Made by a program: the position numbers and the translations under genes. Positions 5,354 to 8,359 of a stretch of DNA of 8,359 nucleotides are shown here, piece by piece; the first letter of the stretch is position 1; the number at the start of each line of letters is the position of its first letter. The DNA lies in contig CACXDE010000423.1 in assembly GCA_902766305.1 (NCBI GenBank), positions 1 to 8,359 of the forward strand, given 5' to 3'. This stretch comes from an uncultured Ruminococcus sp. (GTDB lineage Bacteria; Bacillota; Clostridia; Oscillospirales; Acutalibacteraceae). Under the pieces are notes generated by a model. It saw only the letters and a list, made by a program, of their open reading frames with translations, did not search any database and was not told the origin of the DNA.

Positions 5354-5367
5354 CATGGCGGGAAAAA
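5334..5367. repeat. 34-nt inverted repeat in the SPFH / zinc-ribbon gap
   Basis: TTTTTCCCG ... CGGGAAAAA form the outer arms of a 15-bp stem with one mismatch and one wobble and a 4-nt loop (5349-5352). The T-run comes before and the A-run after the GC stem on both strands, so neither strand shows the stem-then-U-tract order of a terminator. It lies between two genes of one operon and could be an RNA processing or stability element, or an operator overlapping the candidate promoter. Confidence 0.55.
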
Positions 5368-5408
5368 TGGTACAGTGATCTATATTATATGGCAAAGTTT
5401 ATGCCGCA

Positions 5409-6842
5409 TTATGCAAAATCTGCTTCGTTGATCGGATCGCCGCATTCAGGACAGAATTTCGGAATAGGCTGTGACATATCAGGCTCATATCCGCACTTGT
5501 CGCATACTATCTTCTTTGGCTTCGGAGCCGGACGCTTTGCACCGCATTCAGCGCAGAATTTACCCTTGTTTACAGCGCCGCAGCTGCACTTCCATGAACC
5601 GTCGTCAGCCGGCTTCGGTTTGCCGCATTCAGCGCAGAACTTGCCCTTGTTGCCCTTTTTACCGCATTCGCAGTCCCAGCCGCCAGCTGCCGGCGCAGAC
5701 TGCTGCTGAGCTGCCTGCTGCTGTGCCTGAGCTGCTTTTTCAGCTTCAAATTTAGCCTTCTGAGCTTCAAGCTCTGCCTGCTGCTGCTGTAACATCTGCT
5801 GCTGTTGCTGCTGCTGTTGCTGCTGCTGCATCTGCATCTGCTGCATATTGGTATTGGAAGCGTTGCCCATGAATCCGCCGGCAAAGTTCATACCCATGCC
5901 CATGCCCATAAATCCAGCCATAGAGCCGTTTGCATTTGAACCTGCATCTCTGATACCTTCGGAGATGTTCTTCTGCATCATTGTTTCTCTCATGCCGGGA
6001 TTGTTGAACATAGCGACCTTGTTTCTCTCCTTGAGGAGCTCCTTGGTCTCTTCGTCATAGGATACTGTAATACCAACTTCGCTGAGGGTAATACCTCTCT
6101 TGTTGCTCCATGTGTCCTTAAGAGCGACTTTAAGAGCCTCAACAAGCTTGGAGTTGTACATACCTATCTGTGAAATACGAACACCCTGAGCAGAAAGATT
6201 TGTAAGAGCCTCCTGAAGCGCCATAAGGAACTCGCTGTCCCATCTCTGGTTAGCAAGATATTCCATATCAACAGGACGCATATTTGTTACATCTGATGTA
6301 GGAATGATCTTCTTGTAGAACGTAAGAGGATCGTTGATTTCAAGAGAGAACTTACCGAATGCACGGACGTTTACATCTATATCATAGTTAGCGTCATAGT
6401 AATTGATAGGTGTTTTTGTACCGTACTTTATACCTTCAAGAGGCTTGAGGTTGATGTAAACAACTCTCTGAGCAGTAGGTGTAACGCCTGAGAACTTGAA
6501 ACGGTTGAATGCTTCTTTCAGGGAGTCACCGAACTGACCGTTGAAAAGTGAAGGCTGTGCAGAATTTTTGACTTCAAAATAACCGGGTTCTGCCGTATAG
6601 TCAACGATAGCACCGCCATCGATGAGAAGCATCATCTGGTTGTCATAAACGTGAACAATAGATCCGTTGGAAATATTGTTTGCTGTGCCCTTTGTGTTGG
6701 TATTTCTCTTATCGTTTCTTGCCTTGCTGACACCAGGACACATTACCGTAGTAGAATCCATATCACTCGGTTCAATGACTTCAAGCCACGAATCGGCAAG
6801 AGCTCCGCCTACAGTATTGATTGCTGCTTTAATAATACCCAT
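5409..6842 (-). CDS. SPFH/stomatin-like protein with polyQ tract and three C-terminal zinc ribbons (YdjI-like)
   Basis: The protein has 477 residues. Residues about 60-285 form an SPFH/band-7 domain: SIVHVYDNQMMLLIDGGAIV (61-80) and GYFEVKNSAQPS near 87-98 at the front, and the helical ITLSEVGITVSYDEET segment (251-266) at the back. A Met/Gly-rich stretch (307-326) is followed by a glutamine-rich region with 11 consecutive Q (339-349) and an Ala/Gln/Glu segment likely to be helical (352-382). Three zinc ribbons follow: C391/C393/C403/C406, C419/C421/C430/C433 and C447/C450/C464/C467. There is no transmembrane helix; the N-terminal amphipathic region may bind membrane. This is the architecture of COG4260-type proteins (B. 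subtilis YdjI), which help bring PspA to the membrane under envelope stress. The start has AAGGAG 11 nt upstream and begins 20 nt after the preceding gene. Its role as a membrane scaffold is inferred from the family. Confidence 0.9.
   Translation of the reverse strand: MGIIKAAINTVGGALADSWLEVIEPSDMDSTTVMCPGVSKARNDKRNTNTKGTANNISNGSIVHVYDNQMMLLIDGGAIVDYTAEPGYFEVKNSAQPSLFNGQFGDSLKEAFNRFKFSGVTPTAQRVVYINLKPLEGIKYGTKTPINYYDANYDIDVNVRAFGKFSLEINDPLTFYKKIIPTSDVTNMRPVDMEYLANQRWDSEFLMALQEALTNLSAQGVRISQIGMYNSKLVEALKVALKDTWSNKRGITLSEVGITVSYDEETKELLKERNKVAMFNNPGMRETMMQKNISEGIRDAGSNANGSMAGFMGMGMGMNFAGGFMGNASNTNMQQMQMQQQQQQQQQQQMLQQQQAELEAQKAKFEAEKAAQAQQQAAQQQSAPAAGGWDCECGKKGNKGKFCAECGKPKPADDGSWKCSCGAVNKGKFCAECGAKRPAPKPKKIVCDKCGYEPDMSQPIPKFCPECGDPINEADFA
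5778..5846 (-). repeat. CAG/CAA polyglutamine-coding tract in the SPFH gene
   Basis: On the minus strand this is a run of CAG codons broken by CAA and ATG codons. It encodes residues 333-355 of the SPFH protein, including 11 consecutive glutamines (5796-5828). A second Q/A-rich segment follows downstream. Trinucleotide runs like this can change length by slippage without breaking the frame, which would alter the linker between the SPFH domain and the zinc ribbons. Confidence 0.85.
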
Positions 6843-6862
6843 TGCTTACGCATCTCCTTTGT

Positions 6863-7672
6863 TCAGAATAACTTCTTTGTCATTCTGTTTTTTTCTTTTA
6901 TATCCGTAAATGTCCATCCAAAGACATCCTCGGTCATGTTATTAACGCCCGTCCCGCAAAATTCACAAATCGTAACATTGGACGAACGCAGAGGCGCACC
7001 GCAGTTCGGACAGTTAAGTCCTATAACATCGATAGCACCTGATTGTTTTGCAAGCTCGCTGTCAAGTATTCTTGCATAGGAAGTGACATAAACTGTCTCT
7101 TCAGCGACATCCTTGCTTCCGCTTATCAGCTTGCCGTTTTTATTTTCAGCATAATGAAGATAGCCAACCGCCGACTGGAAACGGATTATCACCATGCCTT
7201 TTTCTCTTACATATTCGCTGATAACAGTTTTATGCACAACGATATTGTCGTAATATACATCTATATTCTGAGAATTGATATCTCTGATTATTTCGTCAGC
7301 CCTGTCGATAAGGCTCGGAGAAATAGTCAGCTTTTCAAGAGGTTTTGTATCCTTATCCTCGATACAGTCAAGAAAGGTCTTTACAACCGTTTCAACCTGC
7401 GGAATAACAGGCGCAAGCTGAAAATCCGGAAAGTCCTGCTGTATCTTCGGAATATATATCCTGTCCATACCGTTGAGTGAAGCCGGATTTTTTCCGACGT
7501 CTCTGGTTGAGTTTATATCGCTCATAAGACCTCTTGCACTCAGACCCCATTCTCTCTGATATTTTCTTACCTTTGCCCTAATGACGAGAATAACGACGAT
7601 AAGGGCAACCACTGCAATAAAGAACAGCGCAGCCGTAACAAGCTTTATAATAGTTTCAGCGTCCAAATACAA
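6863..7672 (-). CDS. membrane-anchored protein with C-terminal zinc ribbon (YdjH-like), first gene of operon
   Basis: The protein has 269 residues. A transmembrane helix (about 8-31) is followed by basic RAKVRKYQR, placing the rest in the cytoplasm. A middle domain (about 85-205) starts PQVETVVKTFLDCIEDKD and alternates helices with strands; it recalls Tim44/NTF2-like folds, as I recall for B. subtilis YdjH, but this is a resemblance only. A zinc ribbon follows (C221, C224, C236, C239; LNCPNCGAPLRSSNVTICEFCG spans 219-240). There is no ATG at the front: translation starts at TTG 7670-7672 with AGAGGTG directly upstream (2-nt gap to the match, close spacing), or two codons later at TTG 7664-7666. 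It leads the operon under its own promoter, and the SPFH gene follows after 20 nt. Probably a membrane partner of the SPFH protein. Confidence 0.85.
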   Translation of the reverse strand: MYLDAETIIKLVTAALFFIAVVALIVVILVIRAKVRKYQREWGLSARGLMSDINSTRDVGKNPASLNGMDRIYIPKIQQDFPDFQLAPVIPQVETVVKTFLDCIEDKDTKPLEKLTISPSLIDRADEIIRDINSQNIDVYYDNIVVHKTVISEYVREKGMVIIRFQSAVGYLHYAENKNGKLISGSKDVAEETVYVTSYARILDSELAKQSGAIDVIGLNCPNCGAPLRSSNVTICEFCGTGVNNMTEDVFGWTFTDIKEKNRMTKKLF

Positions 7673-7683
7673 ATCACCTCTCA

Positions 7684-7725
7684 GCAGACAGGTATTTACC
7701 TTAAATTGTAAGGTATCTTATCTGC
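7684..7725 (-). promoter_or_regulatory. leader hairpin adjoining the ribosome binding site of the operon's first gene
   Basis: Within the predicted 5' leader, the perfect 7-bp inverted repeat TACCTTA / TAAGGTA (7697-7715, 5-nt loop) is enclosed by a second pair GCAGA / TCTGC (7684-7688, 7721-7725). Together they make a two-part stem that ends 2 nt before the AGAGGTG Shine-Dalgarno (7675-7681). It could control ribosome access, or the inner palindrome could be a DNA operator just downstream of the promoter. Confidence 0.45.
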
Positions 7726-7743
7726 AAATATCCGTACGATTGT

Positions 7744-7772
7744 ATTATACTATTATTTGACAGATTTTGCAA
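7744..7772 (-). promoter_or_regulatory. sigma-A promoter of the zinc-ribbon/SPFH operon
   Basis: On the minus strand TTGCAA (7767-7772), a 17-bp spacer and a perfect TATAAT (7744-7749) lie about 70 bp before the TTG start. The AT-rich DNA upstream would favour high activity. The predicted start of transcription is near 7737. In B. subtilis the related operon is driven by the envelope-stress factor sigma-W; here the boxes are of the housekeeping type. Confidence 0.7.
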
Positions 7773-7838
7773 GGACTATTATATTATTTTTGTCATTATT
7801 TAAGAGAACCATTAGGAGTGTGGAGAGTGGAGTTTAGT

Positions 7839-7982
7839 TGTCATTCTGAGGAGCGACAGCAACGAAGAATCTTTTTTCAAGTTGTAAGTTATAAGTTTTA
7901 GTTTAACCGCTATTAACTGACAACTTCCAACTTCCGACTGACGACTGTTAATAAAGATCCTTCGCTTACGCCCAGGATGACA
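7839..7982. repeat. imperfect palindromic intergenic repeat, long copy with nested insert
   Basis: The outer arms match the copy at 2047-2133: TGTCATTCTGAGGAGCG at the left, then GAAGAATCTTT, and AAAGATCCTTCGCTTACGC...CAGGATGACA at the right. The middle is about 60 bp longer than in the other copy and is filled by sequence with its own inverted repeat (7879-7926). The ends are complementary, so the whole 144 bp can fold on itself. Confidence 0.8.
7879..7926. repeat. second inverted repeat nested inside the long copy
   Basis: AAGTTGTAAGTT (7879-7890) is complementary with one mismatch to AACTGACAACTT (7915-7926). It occupies the centre of the 7839-7982 element, where the short copy at 2047-2133 has a different, shorter sequence. 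AACTGACAACTT recurs at 8038-8049, preceded there by a similar GCTTACA context, so it belongs to a repeat family of its own. Confidence 0.55.
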
Positions 7983-8037
7983 GTGGGGGTGCTCAGAATA
8001 GGTTCGCAAGGCTTTGATCTTGAAGCTTAGAGCTTAC

Positions 8038-8049
8038 AACTGACAACTT
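8038..8049. repeat. second copy of AACTGACAACTT
   Basis: This is an exact 12-bp match to the right arm of the nested repeat at 7915-7926. The sequence just before it (AGCTTAGAGCTTAC) contains a tandem-like GCTTA pair. It may be the remnant edge of another element of the same family. Confidence 0.4.
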
Positions 8050-8146
8050 TATATAAAATCACAATTGAGATATTGGGAGCAAATAAGAGAAAAAAAGCGA
8101 AAATCAAAGTTTAATAAACGATAGATTAATTTTTTCGAAAAAATGC

Positions 8147-8175
8147 TTGACTTATAGTAGTTGTTGTGTTATCAT
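8147..8175 (+). promoter_or_regulatory. sigma-A promoter of rplM
   Basis: TTGACT (8147-8152), a 17-bp spacer and TATCAT (8170-8175) lie on the plus strand and predict a transcription start near 8182. This is the only plus-strand promoter I can pair with a gene in the window. The A/T-rich tract just upstream (8129-8143) could act as an UP element, as is common for ribosomal protein promoters. Confidence 0.7.
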
Positions 8176-8181
8176 CTTAGT

Positions 8182-8292
8182 TGTGACAAAAAGGCTTTTT
8201 AAAAGAGTCGTTATCATAAAGCCCCTGAATGGGCGGGAAATGCAAATGCGTTTCAAAGTGGAAAAAATATGGATTTTGGGAGGATTTACGCT
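8182..8292 (+). promoter_or_regulatory. structured 5' leader of rplM, candidate L13 leader RNA
   Basis: About 110 nt separate the predicted transcript start from the ATG. Two hairpins are visible: GCCC-CTGAAT-GGGC (8221-8234) and GAAATGC-AAAT-GCGTTTC (8237-8254, 7 bp with one wobble). They are followed by a purine-rich stretch and the ribosome binding site. Ribosomal protein L13 operons of Bacillota often carry an 'L13 leader' thought to mediate feedback by the protein. The position and size fit, but I could not match the family consensus from memory. Confidence 0.5.
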
Positions 8293-8359
8293 ATGTCAAC
8301 TTTTATGGCTAAGGCAGGCGAGGTTGAGCGCAAGTGGTATGTTATCGACGCATCCGGTA
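8293..8359 (+). CDS. rplM: 50S ribosomal protein L13, N-terminal part (cut by window end)
   Basis: The 22 visible residues, MSTFMAKAGEVERKWYVIDA followed by SG, match the N-terminus of clostridial ribosomal protein L13, in which ERKWYVIDA begins the conserved core just before the usual GKTLGRLA segment. L13 is an early-assembling protein of the large subunit that binds 23S rRNA. In Bacillota rplM is normally followed by rpsI (S9), which would lie beyond the window. The ATG has GGGAGGA upstream with a 9-nt spacer after GGAGG. The gene has its own promoter and leader and is transcribed away from the zinc-ribbon/SPFH operon. Confidence 0.93.
   Translation, partial: MSTFMAKAGEVERKWYVIDASG

Larger units (their letters stand above)
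7673..8292. other. 620-bp divergent intergenic region
   Basis: No gene is supported. It holds the leader and promoter of the zinc-ribbon/SPFH operon (minus strand, 7684-7772), a composite palindromic repeat (7839-7982), a second short copy of the nested repeat sequence (8038-8049), an AT-rich stretch (8050-8146) in which I see nothing specific, and the promoter and leader of rplM (plus strand, from 8147). A 65-codon open frame on the minus strand (7812-8009) consists almost entirely of repeat sequence. Confidence 0.6.

Noticed and set aside
5389..5709. Plus-strand open frame with a periodic 'PHSAQNLPL' pattern
   Set aside because: It is the antisense of the repeated zinc-ribbon coding sequence in the SPFH gene. 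The periodicity comes from the repeated Cys motifs, and there is no ribosome binding site or promoter.
5778..5846. CAG/CTG repeats as a CRISPR-like or non-coding repeat array
   Set aside because: The repeat unit is a single codon in frame with a well-supported gene, with no spacers.
6651..7079. 142-codon plus-strand open frame spanning two genes
   Set aside because: It overlaps the junction of the SPFH gene and its upstream neighbour in antisense and has no supporting signals.
7043..7480. 145-codon plus-strand open frame
   Set aside because: It is antisense to the well-supported membrane-anchored zinc-ribbon gene, which has a promoter, ribosome binding site and recognisable motifs.
7839..7982. 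Complete insertion sequence
   Set aside because: It is too short to encode a transposase and contains no protein motif; at most it is a non-autonomous element.
7812..8009. 65-codon minus-strand open frame
   Set aside because: It lies almost wholly in the composite palindromic repeat and has no ribosome binding site. The translated sequence reflects repeat arms.

Overview
The window reads as chromosomal DNA of a low-to-moderate GC Bacillota, most likely a gut Clostridia of the Ruminococcus/Oscillospiraceae type. This is inferred from purine-rich AGGAGG-type ribosome binding sites, TTG starts, sigma-A promoters with 17-bp spacers, a clostridial-looking L13 N-terminus, and scattered 'TGTCATTCTGAGGAGCG' intergenic repeats. 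Almost everything is on the minus strand, so the genes below are named from right to left in transcription order. The only plus-strand gene is the start of rplM at the right edge.

Main operon (7672 down to 2339, minus). A strong promoter (TTGCAA-17-TATAAT, 7744-7772) and a hairpin-containing leader precede a TTG-started, membrane-anchored protein with a C-terminal zinc ribbon (6863-7672). Next is an SPFH/stomatin-like protein with a Met/Gly-rich stretch, a polyglutamine tract and three zinc ribbons (5409-6842). It is followed by a tail-anchored protein with two N-terminal zinc ribbons (4210-5280), a small signal-peptide/TM protein coupled to it by a 1-nt overlap (3824-4210), a GNAT acetyltransferase (3246-3773) and a two-TM protein (2825-3226). 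A GC-rich hairpin follows, then an HD-GYP gene that has lost its middle (2339-2734) and a strong terminator (2285-2330). The first three genes resemble the ydjG/ydjH/ydjI set that accompanies pspA in the Bacillus subtilis envelope-stress operon. Here pspA is absent, the order differs, and the three proteins together carry six zinc ribbons facing the cytoplasm.

Left block (1770 down to 145, minus). A good promoter (TTGCAT-17-TATAAT) drives a small LytTR DNA-binding regulator, whose best start is a TTG at 1770. A two-TM protein with a large extracellular domain follows 12 nt downstream. This looks like a regulator-plus-membrane-protein pair.

Right edge. A sigma-A promoter (8147-8175) and a leader of about 110 nt with two hairpins lead to the first 22 codons of rplM (ribosomal protein L13).

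Intergenic DNA. The two large gaps (1771-2338 and 7673-8292) hold two copies of one imperfect palindromic repeat. The right copy carries a second inverted repeat inside it. A different GC-rich repeat lies at 2171-2234, and a nested inverted-repeat block at 43-121. The most interesting regulatory feature is the start of the 4210-5280 gene. Its Shine-Dalgarno is 30 nt from the ATG, but a perfect 7-bp hairpin between them would reduce this to 9 nt, and the hairpin loop itself contains the ATG of a 12-residue upstream ORF overlapping the gene.
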